From Tubiluchus corallicola (taxonomy: Eukaryota; Priapulida; Priapulimorpha; Priapulimorphida; Tubiluchidae): DNA of 64,000 bases. The stretch is from NCBI GenBank assembly GCA_030141605.1, contig JAQGDQ010000035.1, positions 955,219 through 1,019,218 of the forward strand, read 5' to 3'. The position numbers were made by a program, and so were the translations under genes. Under the pieces are notes generated by a model. It saw nothing but the letters and a program-made list of their open reading frames with translations. It did not search any database and was not told where the DNA came from. Each line of letters opens with the position of its first letter. Positions within the stretch are counted from its first letter, which is position 1. Shown here one piece after another: positions 21,878 to 33,493 of this stretch.

Positions 21878-22004
21878 CACTACTCTGCGCAGCTTGTGTG
21901 TACTGGTACCGTTGCTTGGACTGACATGGGTTTTTGGTTTGTTATTAATGGCAGACGGTAATCTCGCGTTCCAGTATATATTCGCCATACTAAACTCATT
22001 GCAG
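21878..22004 (+). CDS. adhesion GPCR exon d: TM6 and first half of TM7
   Basis: Acceptor ATTTTTCAG, donor GTACTT. The first base completes the Ser codon from exon c. The exon encodes SLCVLVPLLGLTWVFGLLLM (TM6 with the PLLGLTW signature), the short loop 3 ADGNLA, and FQYIFAILNSLQ, the start of TM7. It ends in phase 0 between Gln and the Gly of the NSLQG motif. Confidence 0.95.
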
Positions 22005-24073
22005 GTACTTATCCACGATTTTGTTTAATTTGTTGCGGTATTCCTACGAAAATATAACACATTACTTTTACCGTGCATAACACACGGGTGTTATGAAGAA
22101 TTGTCCTCATAGTGCGGCTGATAAGCCAAACAATTGTGCATTTAATGACTAAAGCACGAAAGTTTCTTATTGAATATATATTATACGAAACTGCTGTACA
22201 TAATGTTTCAAGAAAGGAAAACATGAAGAAATCACAACAAAATAAATTTTAGCCAGCCTGTGAGCTATTGCAACAGCCAAGTGTTCGATGTCAGTCAACG
22301 GTTGTGGTGCCATTAGTATGTGCACAAGGATGATCAAAACTGGTTAAAAATAGCTTGTCCAAAACTTATGTCACTATTTGTCTAGTACTAAAACTCAATA
22401 TTTGGGGTCAAAAGGTTAAAGGTCAAGGTCACAAGTCGTTTTCAAGAAATCAATTTCCATATGCTTAATCAACTTATTTCCTCACGTCTCATACCTGTCG
22501 CAGGTCAAATATCAAAGTCACAGTCAAAGTTATTTGTAAATCAGTATTCAGATGATAATTCAACTCTGAATTGATAAACTGTAATCAAACTTCAAACATG
22601 TTTCAGTTATCACTCAAGGAATACCGCTTTTGATTGTTTGATTAAAAGGCTGTACAAATCGAACATTAATGGTGAAAATTTATGTTATGTCTGTGAAAAA
22701 GTAAGGAAAAATAATAATTTGACAGCCTGAAAGTCCTTGCCTTTACCTAGTCACAGAGGCCAAGTCTAAAATGCCTCCACATCTGAAAATGAACTTCATG
22801 GTCCGTCAAAACTCTGGAGAAAATTTCATGCTTTAGTCATTAAATGCGCAATTCTTTCAGTATATGACCTGAACCGACCCACTATCAGAGTATTGCTCGT
22901 GAGGAATTCTGCCACCCAGCTAGAAGCTATGCGTCCTTTCCACGAACAATTTTGCCACTTAGTAGAAATGGGTCGTGCTCTCTTTTCGTGAAGCTTCCTC
23001 GCGAAAATTACATTGAAATTGGAACAACAATTAATGTATTTCATGCTATCTCTTGTCAAAGAAATAATTTTATTAAAACAACCGTACTCCGAATGGGAAT
23101 AAATAAATGAATAATTATTACTGCATATCCATGCGTTCATAACTGTGAAATGGTTAATGGTTAATATAAAATGAACTATTGGTGAAACCTGCAAATTTAA
23201 ACGCAATTTATATAAAGTGTAATATGTAAAATTACTAAATTCTTGAGCTAACCGGATGTACGCAAAATAACCGCGTCCGTTCCTGTGTGAAATGATCTTC
23301 GTTGCTGCATCGGTTATCGCAAGAAAATCGAAAACTTTCCTAATTTTCCGAGTGCAACTTCCTCTGTATAGAATGGGTGTCTACTGCATGTTGTTCTCAT
23401 GGTATCTGTATGTTTTTTTTTCAAATGTAGTTTTCAAATTTATTTCGGTACTTTCCTAAACTGGTATTCAAGGTCATTATGTAACCAACAAATTACAAAA
23501 TTTGTAATTACATCACAAATTTTACGTCATTAGGTAACGTTCAACGTGTAACATTTTTTTGCGTCACTATGAAGTAGGCTAACATAGATTTTGCCATGAT
23601 TTGTGGTTGAGTCTTGTCACGGCCAACTCTAATTTGCACATGGTCAATTTCTTTCTGTTCTAACTGTAGGTCAGAACCACTTGAGGTCTGGGAGGGCTAA
23701 AGCCTGAAATGACGAGGGTCTGGTTTGGCTAACCTGTGATCTGACCACAAAAAAATGAATGAAACCTTTGCTGTCTGATTTTGTGTGCCCTTTAGCTGTG
23801 CCTCGTTTTATATTCACCTTACGACAAATATGAAACTTAATTATAGGAGTAGATGAGAATAGATGCGAGTTGAGGGACCAAAGAAAGCATGAAATAAAGA
23901 CAAGGTAAGCAGGCAGGCGTGTGACCTGTCTAACTGGTATCCATACGGATTTCGTGGGTTATCAAGGGTATCACTGAGTATTTAGAGTGCAAATAAGAAA
24001 GAATCAAATCAGCATGTATGTTTGATCGTCATTCACAACAGTCAGCTTATTCATATATATATATACATATGTG

Positions 24074-24105
<32 letters not shown>

Positions 24106-25065
24106 TGCGTGTGCATGTGTGTATTTTTTTCATTAAAATTGCTGAAAATTGAGAAATTCTTAATCTGAAGGACGAAAATGCTTCCAAATCATATGGATAA
24201 ATAGGATTCCTACTGTGCTTGCTCTGACAAAGCAGAATTCCCGTTCCAAACGAAAAGAGGATACGTTTAGATCTAGTACAGAGTCTTGCTTTAGGCTATG
24301 TTATTAATACTTTTGCTTAGGCCCCATCATAAGAAGTTGAAATTTTGCACAGGCGTACAACAGACTACAAAGTAATGCGAAGGCCGTAAATAATCCTGAA
24401 TGTTCCAAAACCGCCGCTCGTCACGAGTCACGACTTCATATATTTTCAAAGTTTCATTTTTCGAGTAAAATATTCTGTAAAATGTCAAATACTCTGATTT
24501 TCAATTTTCTTTACGTTTAACGACGTTAATCTTGTTGCAAACTCTTCAGAAACTGAAAAATATTTGTGGGTCTGCACTAAATTTTTGGAGAAACTGAGAC
24601 GTCCAAGAAGAGCAATGTTTGATTGCTTTCACACTCTTGTGTAAATTGAGTATGAGCGAAGCTGCAATGCTGAGCATTAATGCCAGAAATATTTTGTGAA
24701 AAAGCAGACATGAAGGTGGTTCTTAAGATATTCATTCATTCTAGACTGAAATTTAAATCCGCCATTTCAGGAACATGCCTGGATTAAAAGTGGTGCTTGC
24801 AGCAGAATCTTCTTGATTTACCCACGGTTTTTATAATTTTTTAATTTATTTGCACCTTTTTGTTTTTTAATAACTCGCACACGCACTGGACTAGGTTTAG
24901 AAACTCCCAGTTTATAGGACACTCCCCAGGTAAAGGGATTTATGTTTTTGTGTAACTCATCACCGTCAGATCAAAGGTCACGGAGCAGGCTCGGCTTCTT
25001 TTTTTCGTTAGGCTAGATCTCTTCCTACAAGTTTCTGAGATAGGGTCGCAATTTTTGGTATGTGG
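22005..25065 (+). other. receptor intron 4, first part; no gene recognised
   Basis: No recognised gene. A repeated AAGGTCAAGGTCAC-type run near 22408-22432 is of a kind often seen in invertebrate dispersed repeats. A TG/CGTG microsatellite lies at 24070-24122. The minus-strand ORF at 22826-23206 (126 codons) matches nothing that I know and lacks splice or domain support. Confidence 0.6.
24070..24122. repeat. TG/CGTG microsatellite
   Basis: GT dinucleotides followed by about six GCGT tetramers, the same two-part design as the tracts at 10.04 and 10.45 kb. Confidence 0.93.
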
Positions 25066-26810
25066 CTAGGTGGGATCGAGTGGCTGAATATGAGCGATTT
25101 GTGTACGGGAAAATTTTTCGGGAGGGGCAAAATCGAGGGTGTCAGGCACATCAATCCTTCCTACGTAAGACTTAAACTTTTTAAAAGCCATGAATATTGC
25201 GTAAGCGTGCGTCTTTCTGTATAATTGGCCATTTATGCTGCGTGTTCGATAATGATTGTGACAAATAAGCAATGGATTTCAAAGTAGCGTTAGTATCAGT
25301 CTGCTATAGGACTGCCGAAATTGCAAAATTGCTGGCGTATGTATGTACTATCACGTTGCTTTCTTATCATATAGTGTAATCGTGATTTATATCTATAGAT
25401 TATATAGATTGTATATTGATCTAACAGATTCGCTTTTTCTTTATTTGTTCGCTACAAGGTGATTTTATCACCTGGCTCCGAGGGCTTTAGTTAAGTCTAT
25501 CAGGCAATGATATTGTCCTTCAAGACTGTCACTTCGACCTTGCATTGTGAGTGAAGGTCTTCTTCCCTCAAGCTATCGAGCGTCGCTCCCGCAATTGAGC
25601 GTATGTTAATTAATACACTGCGAATCTCTCAAGTTCGTATCTCGGATTTAGTGTTGCTTTACTTTGAACGCTCTTAAGCATACATGAACTCGTTATTTAA
25701 CGTGTCAAAGTGAATCGACTTTATTCATTTACAGAATTTACTCTATCTAGATTGCTGTACAAGATTTGCCCTTATATGCTTGTAGGCGTTTACAATTAAT
25801 GTATAGCTCCAGAAAGATGCTCATGCAATTCACTTGGCAATTATTCAGTATGCTGCACTTAAGGTGCTTAATACAATGTGAACTACAGTTATGCAGAGTT
25901 ACTCTCAGATACAAATGCGTTAAGAACACTTAACTTGGTGGACTGACCACAATGCACCCAGTACACTTGGTCAACTCCAAATGGTGTTATGAGACTCTCG
26001 TTGATCCAGTGCCCAGTCTATTGCTGAGAACGCAGAACTCTCCACGCTGGTGTCAAACGATGCTGTCTCAGATTCCCTGTCAGATTCTCCTCTCTGATGC
26101 GTGTGTGACTTCGTGTCGCACACTGGCGTGTCTCTCCCTCTGAATGACTGACTCACTAGCGCCTCGTGTTCCCAAACTCAGAGCTTATATCCTGAAGAGC
26201 TGACCTTGCGAAATTCGCGCCATACGGCAATCAGGGGACAGGTAACATCCCTGGATCCCTGGTATCCCCTGCCATGCGATTTACGATCAGCAAGGTGGCC
26301 TTCGAATTCCTTTGCTCCGTGGGAAAGATCCCAGTCGTCGGCGACTTTTTAGAACTTCTCTTCCTCTGATGTCTTCGAGCGCCGGTAGAGGCTTTGGCGG
26401 TGGCCATAAAGTCATCTTCAAAAGACATTTGCCTATTGCCGACTTTTTATTAATTAAGTGCAACTCTGCATATGGCTATAAAGAATAATAATGTCCTCAC
26501 TTAAACAGACACCTGTTTACCTTCAGCAAACGATAAAAAACACACCTGTGGAATAATTTGCTTCGCATTAAATCCGTGCTTATCAGCTGAGTGAGTTTTT
26601 CTTATCAACCAATAAATTTATCTTTACAAATCAGGGAGGCATGAGATTTATCACCAAATTATTGATTTATAAATTTATTCACGACAGTACCCTATAAGCT
26701 TGTTTTGGATCTGGGAATATAAGGATTGGTGCCTTAACCAATGCCGCATTTTTTAAATCACAAAAAGCTTGATTTCTTTCTTTGCAGCTTCTGCGTTAAA
26801 CGACGGGTGC
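25066..26810 (-). pseudogene. gypsy RNase H remnant split by an LTR-like repeat
   Basis: On the minus strand, 26800-26690 gives CKERNQAFCDLKNAALVKAP and ILIFPDPKQAY, the RT-RNase H connection. The matching downstream part is at 25272-25066: YRKTHAYAIFMAFKKFKSYV, the RNase H block that normally reads EKEAYAIV-AFKKFR-Y. Between them sits the repeat at about 25450-26686. Both parts are short and broken. Confidence 0.65.
25450..26686 (-). repeat. LTR-like dispersed repeat, copy 1 (probable solo LTR)
   Basis: First of three related copies (others at about 35440-36773 and 38090-39356), all in the same direction. Shared blocks in + orientation include CTGGCTCCGAGGGCTT near the left end, ATGATATTGTCC, TTAACTTGGTGGACTGACCA, and TTTATTCACGACA at the right end. 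Read on the minus strand it begins TGT, has TATAAGC near 26190 and AATAAA near 25715, fitting U3-R-U5 of an LTR. No internal retroelement genes adjoin it, hence solo. No clear target duplication for this copy. Confidence 0.65.
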
Positions 26811-27339
26811 CTGTTATTTGCTTTTAAAGTTAAACTGTTAACTGTACTCATTTCGTCATTAACTGCATCTTGTTCTTTATTTAAAATACAAGACTGATTA
26901 TGCAACGTTTCATTCATCACATTAAGTCTATTGGCGAAACATGATTATTGTCATTTGCAGTATTTTCATGAAAATTATTGCGCAATTATCATAGATTTCA
27001 CCTGGTCCAATGCGTTTGATTGCTTAAATTGCGTCAGTCAGCGTATCAATTTCAGCTCTTAATAAACCCTGGTGTATTGAGTCATCGCGAATCTCCTATA
27101 TAAAAGTAAAAACTAATGATTTTTGAACTTTAGGTAAATTTAGCTGATCTGCAGGTTGAGCGATTAGAGCTAATTTAAAAATTCGACTTCCAAAAATCGT
27201 AATGATTCGTTTTGTTTCTGTTTGCCTAAACTCAATTGTATAAGTGACCACGTAATTTTAGTTGGGTCAGCATAAACTCACAATAATAACTGTCATAATT
27301 CATCAGCTCTTTTGTTTTAAATGTGTGATTTAACCAAGC

Positions 27340-27660
27340 ACAATTTATCGAAATATATATGCAAATGAGCACAGGTTATATCCAGAATTATGTATCCAAG
27401 TGAGCACAGGTTATATCCAAGCATAGAGTGTAATTTATCCAAGTACAAGTTATCCAAGCACAATTGTAAACACAATTTACACAAACACAAGTGTGAGCAT
27501 TATTTATCAAATTTACTTGAACGTTGCTTTAAGCGTTCCTGAGCGCAAGTTATATCCATATTGTTTGAGCATTGTTTCATGAGCGCTTCCATTTACATCC
27601 GAATTATTTAAGTGTTGTCTGTTTATATCTAAATTACTTGAGCATTGTTCTGAGCATGGA
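27340..27660. repeat. degenerate short tandem repeats
   Basis: Repeats of GAGCACAGGTTATATCCAAG-like sequence, clear at 27367-27420 and fading into variants (TTATCCAAGCACAA, CTTGAGCATTGTT) to about 27660. No coding content. Confidence 0.6.
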
Positions 27661-28294
27661 TGTCTTTGCTGAATTAAAAAAACGTTGAAAAAGTCGAGGA
27701 AGTGCGTAAAAGTTGTTCTTGCATTGAAATTAAAACGTAATCGACTGTTCTTGCGTTGTAATAAAATGTAATCACTGTTGAACCACTTGTCTCATGTAAC
27801 AAAAATCATAGACAGATGACGTTTGAAAAAGTTGCTCCACATGTCGAAATTGTGAGAATTTTTGAAAAATCACAGTGTTGCAAAAATCCAGAAAAAGTCT
27901 CTCTCCATGGTATTCAGCAAAATGTTAATGAAAAAGTCTTGTGGTTTATTGTTGTCTGTTGAAATAAATCAATGTCCTTGAAATCTAAATGTAAGTATCG
28001 TGATCGTATTTACTTATTTATCATCATTTATTTTCGAACACGCATGTACAGTTACGTTACATAAGTGTTCAAATTAAAAAGAAATTAGTAGACTAGTCAG
28101 TGCAACAACAACAAAAAACAAGCACGGGTATTATTTACATGCAAGAGGACAGAACAATTAATTTAAAAATATACTACTTATTCTAACACTTCTCTTAATT
28201 GATACTTTGATAAAAATTCCTGTTTTCAACACAATTTATACAATCTTTTGCTAAGTTTATTGTCGCTAGCTGACTGGAACTTAACTCGCATCTT

Positions 28295-28406
28295 TTTACG
28301 AGATAGTACATGAAAATATCTAAATGCATCTTCTAGAATAAACCCATTCAATAATGGGTTTATTCTAGAAGATGCATTTAGATATTTTCATGTACTATCT
28401 CGTAAA
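28295..28406. repeat. perfect 54-bp inverted repeat with 4-nt loop
   Basis: Arms 28295-28348 and 28353-28406 are exact reverse complements, with loop CAAT at 28349-28352. Only the left arm matches LINE coding sequence (minus-strand frame NGFILEDAFRYFHVLSRKKM), so the right arm is the extra copy. Confidence 0.97.
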
Positions 28407-28407
28407 T

Positions 28408-28453
28408 ATACATTATACGACGTAAACTCAATAGTTTACGTCGTATAATGTAT
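28408..28453. repeat. perfect 21-bp inverted repeat with 4-nt loop
   Basis: Arms 28408-28428 and 28433-28453 are exact reverse complements, again with loop CAAT (28429-28432). It starts two bases after the end of the 54-bp hairpin. Confidence 0.97.
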
Positions 28454-30429
28454 GTTTGGCTATAAAGTTGATTATCGAGTTACTACTATTTTTACATGCT
28501 ACATAGAATTTAAGAAACCGTTTAGTAAAGTGCTTACTCGGTTGAACGGTACCAGCAATATGGCGCAAAATGAAAGTGTGAGCTCTATACAGCAGTTTCC
28601 ATAATTTACGGATAGCAAAATTCCAAGCGGTATCAATAAAATGTATTTTCTAATTATTTAACCTCCAACTCTGGCAGCCGTAATATACTAGACAATACGT
28701 TTGAAGTAGTTTACATTTTATATCAGAACAAGCAAACGAAAAGTTGGCACTATTGGCATGGTAAATGAAAACGCCCCGTTTACTAAGAATATCAGCATCA
28801 GCCATTAAATTACATGTAATTACGTGACCTAAATGAGTGGCTCTATCTGTCCTGGTTAAGGGCGCACTGTCCAGCAATACAATTGGATAAGGTTTATTGA
28901 GTTCCCCTGGTTTGGAGAATTTAATACATTTACTTTTAATTTTGGTACATTGAACATTAACCAAATTAATATCAAATTTTTTGGCATACTCTCCACATAT
29001 TGGAACCGTTCTTTGTAACGTCTTACACTCGGTGTCAATAGAGTTAAGTCGTCTGCGTAGCTTATGGATCCAACATAGGTATTGCCGATCCTGCACCCAT
29101 AACCTGATTCTTTTAACTTATTAACAAACCATCAATATATAGACCGAATAACGTCGGAAACAAAACTGTACCTTCTTTAACTCCGTTGGTGACAGTGAAG
29201 GCTTCCTAAGTCACGCCGTCCCATAAAACATTCATTGTTTGATCAGTATACAAATTTATAATCAATCGTAAGATAATAGGCGGAATATTTCTATTGAGCA
29301 TAATATTGAATAGTTTGCAAAAATTTACTTTGTCGAAAGCCCTTGAGGCATCTAAAAAGCACTGTAAACACTATTATTATTGGCCATGTAATAAGCAACA
29401 GCTTCTTTTAGCACTGACGTACACGCTGTAGTAGACACATTAGGCTTAAACCCGATCTGTAGATCTTAGGTATACAAATCTGATCACAATATTTACACAA
29501 AATTATCCAGTCTAAAATGTTCCCAAGGGAGAGGAGAGTGAAATACGCCTATGATTAGTAATACTAGATAAGTCGCCTCGCTTATCTTTTGGAATTGGTA
29601 CAATATTGGCAAACAGAAAATGTTCAGGACAATTATCATGGTTTACACATGCATTGCATAATAAAGTCAAATGAACATAATAGCGAATCATGGCCATTAA
29701 GGGTACAATCAAAGTAAGAATCGTGCCTACCGTCATTTTTATTTGGCTCACTACGCACATCATCGACAATGAACGGGTTACTCATATTGATGCCATTATT
29801 TATGAGTTTATCATTGATGGCACTTATAATGTTATTTATACTTGTGACGTCATAGCCTGCGGTGTTATATAAATGATCAAATTCATCAGCAAATCTTGAA
29901 CAAATCTCATCTGGTGAAGTTAAATTTTCTACAGCATTTGCAACATTTTTTGCTTTTCCTTAAATTAAATCAAATTCTTTGAATAGATTCCTATACCTAT
30001 TGTTAGCAATATGGTCAGCCATTTTCTCTCTGCGAATATTGTTACAATTACGCCTTACGTTTTTGATTGCGTAGTGATAAGAAGCCCGAGTATGTCTCAT
30101 TATATTTGCTATAACGCCATTTCTGGGACGATCGCATGAGACCCAAAGGTCATATCAAAAGATAACCTTACCTTTGGCTGGATTTTCCACCCCAAAATGA
30201 TATGACTTTGTTTCATGTCCCGCGTAAATGCTATACACCGGTTTGTAGCCCTAAGGCATGCATTTACAATTTCGTTACAATACTGCTTTAACAACTCATT
30301 GTGACTTGTACAGGTCAAGCTTTGGTGCACAATTGACGTCAAACATATTGGTCTATCGCTCCGCCCCCGCTGCAACGTTAGCAGGCTCAGCAGCATTCGG
30401 GACAACAGCTCACGCAAGACAACTGTCTA

Positions 30430-31125
30430 AGCTAAACTAAACTAAACTAAACAACATGACAGTCACAACTAATGTCTAATCAGCAGATAAATTGATTGCT
30501 CTTTTTTATAAACACAAATTTGCGGAGCAGCAGCTGTTTTAGCACGAAATTAACATTTCAAGTAGCCAAAAATGACTTTTCAATTTAAACAGAGTGTAGA
30601 GACGAAGTTTCAAAGCACTACAAAATACAGAGACACAAATATAATAAAGAAACTAAGCCAGTTAGCCTTGCTTTACAATAAATGAACAAGAAAAATATTA
30701 AGTCTCTCTTGCCTTCAAACATACGAACATCAAGCCTGCGATGTATTTTCTATATTAATTAATCATGTGCTCGTCTGCAAGATTTATTAAGTTTTTGTAT
30801 TTTTCCGTTTGTCAAGCTACGGAAATGGAATAAATTTGACTGTTCCATTCCAATAGACGACCCTTATATTGAATGCCCGAGTCACATAAGTCCCAATGGC
30901 ATCTTTTAACCTTGATTATAACTAGAAAAATAACGTAAATGTAGCTAATATTACAATGACCACATTAAAGTTTTGACCACATTTGAATTAATTTTGACTG
31001 TGAAGATCTCATTGAGGTTTATAAAAACTGGCCAGAAAAGAAAACATTTTGTTTTGTCCTTATTTAAAGTTAATGAAATAGTTGTTTTTATCTAACCTTC
31101 ATAGCCATAAACTAAACTAAACTGC
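30430..31125. other. insert within LINE, flanked by AAACT repeats
   Basis: The segment has AAACTAAACTAAACTAAAC-like runs at both ends (30433-30451 and 31107-31122) and separates the endonuclease and linker parts of the minus-strand LINE. No coding frame or known family was recognised inside it. Confidence 0.45.
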
Positions 31126-31207
31126 GTATTTTCTTGCTTGCAAAATGGTTGAATCAGCAACTCATAGACGTAAGCATTGTGCATTTCTTCCTATAAACGA
31201 AACTAGA

Positions 31208-31627
31208 TTATATATAGTTCACTTGCAATTTCAATTGACAATAATAAAATTCGAACGGTAAGTAAACATTAATCAGAAGTGTAGTACAGCCGCGATTATA
31301 AATGTTATACCTTGAAAACGACCTTGCAATTTTAACTAAATGATTGATAGTTCTACGCCAAAATATAGCCAATCCACGGTACGGGCGGCCGCTAATGATG
31401 TGTTTTGTACTATCGACTCCAGAAACAGAAGTGACAAAAAACTTACTGCTTAAGCTATAAAACACATCAAGCTGACATTCTAGTTTCCAATGTTCTTGTG
31501 ACAGAATATAATCATTACTGGCCATTAATTCTTGAATGTAACACTGCTTATCTGAGTTAAAACTACGACTGTTGTATGATACAAATGACAAAGTTATTAT
31601 CAATGAAATTCCTAAAAACGGTGTCAT
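31208..31627 (-). pseudogene. LINE ORF2 endonuclease N-terminus
   Basis: A minus-strand frame of 139 codons. LSFVSYNSRSFNSDKQCYIQ carries the first catalytic Asn (SYNS), LSQEHWKLECQLDVF the Glu box (QEHW), then GRPYRGLAIFWRR. It stops before the GDFN and SDH boxes, cut by the AAACT-flanked insert or a deletion. Confidence 0.75.
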
Positions 31628-31645
31628 TAGTAGTGTCTGCCACAG

Positions 31646-31951
31646 TTACTTTTGTTTGTTATATTCTTCACCCTCCAGTTTATTCCTGTTCGTGAAGTAT
31701 AATCTGCATCCGACGTCCTTCGGCCAAAATGCTGGCTGGAGTACAGCATCCATGTCTGATGCCAGTATGATGATTTTGTACGAGTCGAACCATGCATCCT
31801 CATGTGAGACTTTGGCCAAGGATAATACCACCACGTGTTGCTCTGATAGAATCTCTTTGACGTCTACGTCGTTTGTTCCTTTCTCCAGTCGGTACACGAA
31901 TATGCTTCTTGCTCTTGGACCACCTTTGATGCCAAACATCAGATCAAACAA
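31646..31951 (-). pseudogene. LINE ORF1 C-terminal fragment
   Basis: An open minus-strand frame of 101 codons with RARSIFVYRLEKGTNDVDVK, VVVLSLAKVSHEDAWFDSYK and PAFWPKDVGCRLYFTNR, the pattern of the C-terminal domain of ORF1 in this LINE type. It ends just before the endonuclease frame and lacks its N-terminal zinc-finger part. Confidence 0.65.
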
Positions 31952-32119
31952 TAGATTTATTGTAGCACATAAATATCAATTGTAATATTAACACTGAGCA
32001 GCAATCTTCTATGACGAGTGCAAATACATATAAGTTGAGCACAAGAGTCTAAACCGTAATCCTTCTCCCTGCAGCAGCATTCTATATATTTTATATATAT
32101 ATGCTTCAGTGAGTGTGTT

Positions 32120-32650
32120 ATTTTTAGCTCATGACATCGGTTCTATTCTTAAAATGGTCTTCCTGACAGCAGAGAATCATCCTTTGCTGACTTATCACGT
32201 TGGTAACGGTCATCTGCTGACTTGCTGGTTAGTTGCCAATATCTATTTTTAGCCTATGACATCAGTTCTATCTTTGGAACTGTCTCCTACTGACTTTCTA
32301 GTCAGTGGTCAGCTTGACTGTTATGGTCAGTGCAACTGGTTGCTGATTGGCTGTATGGGCCAGGCTGTTTCCAAGAAATGAGGAAATGAGTACAGCAGGT
32401 CATTGCCCTTGCGTGTTTCTAAGAAGTGGATGCAGGTATTCACTGCTATTTTTAGGAAGTGAGCACAGCTGGTTACTGCTGTTTCCAGGGAAATGAACAC
32501 AACAGGTCATCGCCTGTAACTGTTTCTAAGAACTGTATGCAGCTGATCATTGCTCTTTCCAGGATTAATTCCTTAAGGAAATGGGCACAACGGTTAATTG
32601 CTCTGACGCAGCTGTTAATATTGATTCTAGAAAACGGGGTAGATGATGTC
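32120..32650. repeat. degenerate minisatellite, about 35-bp units
   Basis: A 125-bp direct repeat opens the block (TTTTTAGCTCATGACATC at about 32122 and TTTTTAGCCTATGACATC at about 32247). At 32380-32620 come six to seven loose units of the type CACAGCTGGTCATTGCT plus TTTCTAAGAA.TG. Old and diverged. Confidence 0.65.
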
Positions 32651-32659
32651 ATTAACCAT

Positions 32660-33301
32660 TAATTACAACGAGTGCGCTTAAATTACAGCACAGTATAAGC
32701 ACGAACTTAATGTTAAACAGTTTGTTGCGCTTATTGATTACATGACCCGCATAATTAATCAATATAAAATAATTCAATCTCACTCTATTTCTTTATTATT
32801 TATTTATTTATTTACATTTCATTAATTACATTGAATACGTAGGCACGATTAAAGTTACGTAATTAAAATCAGTATTTATCGCATGACTATTGCATTGATC
32901 TAGACATGATTTCGTACAAAGCTTTTGTGCTGTATCTTTTAATTACATGTAATTATTGTGATAGTTTTAGTAATCTTTTGTGCATTTTTGCTACATCTTT
33001 GGTTACTTAGGGTTGCGCCGTGCGTTTCATTTCCTTATTGTATGATTTTTGACTGTTTTAGCAACTGTATGAGGTTATTAGTGCTATAATTGTCTATTAA
33101 AATAAGGAAATATATGTATAATGTGGCCAAGATACTGCGGCTGATTCAATGACCCATCTTTGTGAGTTAGCCTCGATGATAATATGCCGGGTTCCCTCTC
33201 GTCACAAACTTCATCATCTCATCAACATTGACTAGGCCCTGTCGTTGAAGATCGAACACTGGGTTACATCATCATTATAGATCTTTTTTGTTTGTTTTCA
33301 G
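32660..33301 (+). other. receptor intron 4 end; TTTA microsatellite
   Basis: No gene seen. A TTTA run at about 32794-32814 next to an AT-rich stretch may be the tail of a minus-strand retroposon. The acceptor for exon e (TTGTTTTCAG) closes the intron. Confidence 0.6.
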
Positions 33302-33493
33302 GGGTTATTTATTTTTTTATTTCATTGTGCATTTAACAAGCAAGTACGTGATGCAGCAAATGAACGTTGGCGACAAATCCATGTCAGTACGACATTTCAA
33401 TTTGGATCTCGTTCTCATACACGAACAACATGTGTTACAGCTACTTCTGAGCCTAGCAGCAACAACTCAGCTGAGGGAAAATCCAAGAGAGCG
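33302..33493 (+). CDS. adhesion GPCR exon e: TM7 end and C-tail start
   Basis: Acceptor TTTGTTTTCAG, donor GTAATA (weak). The exon opens GLFIFLFHCAFNKQVRDA, the second half of TM7, its FHC end and the amphipathic helix 8, and goes on into a Ser/Thr-rich cytoplasmic tail (TTFQFGSRSHTRTTCVTATS) ending GKSKRA. It is 64 full codons, phase 0 at both ends. If the weak donor were not used, the frame would run 13 more codons to TGA at 33533-33535, giving a short tail. Confidence 0.93.

Larger units (their letters stand above)
28226..30417 (-). pseudogene. LINE ORF2 linker, RT and C-terminus (minus strand)
   Basis: From upstream: HYAIKNVRRNCNNIRREKMA near 30080-30020; PEHFLFANIVPIPKDKRGDL and SSITNHRRISL (29660-29530); FKPNVSTTACTSVLKEAVAY near 29450-29395; a KVNF segment of the first catalytic block; VTNGVKEGTVLFPTLFGLYI near 29190; then GNTYVGSISYADD with an intact YADD at 29059-29048. 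DINLVNVQCTKIKSKCIKFS, THLGHVITCNLMADADILSK and KLLQTYCLVYYGCQSW follow at 28990-28655. Many stops and shifts make it dead although the YADD codons remain. Elements of this type are mobilised by target-primed reverse transcription. Confidence 0.8.
28005..31990 (-). mobile_element. LINE on the minus strand, broken and interrupted
   Basis: Minus-strand order: ORF1 C-terminal part (31951-31646), endonuclease start (31627-31208), linker and RT (30417-28650), C-terminus ending with LSKRLYKLC and a stop at 28226-28228, then a 3' UTR with AATAAA-like tails to about 28005. A block of about 680 bp without LINE coding sequence (about 30440-31125) interrupts it and is flanked by AAACT repeats. Two perfect hairpins (28295-28453) disturb the C-terminal coding region. 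The gene is in receptor intron 4, antisense to it. Confidence 0.8.
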
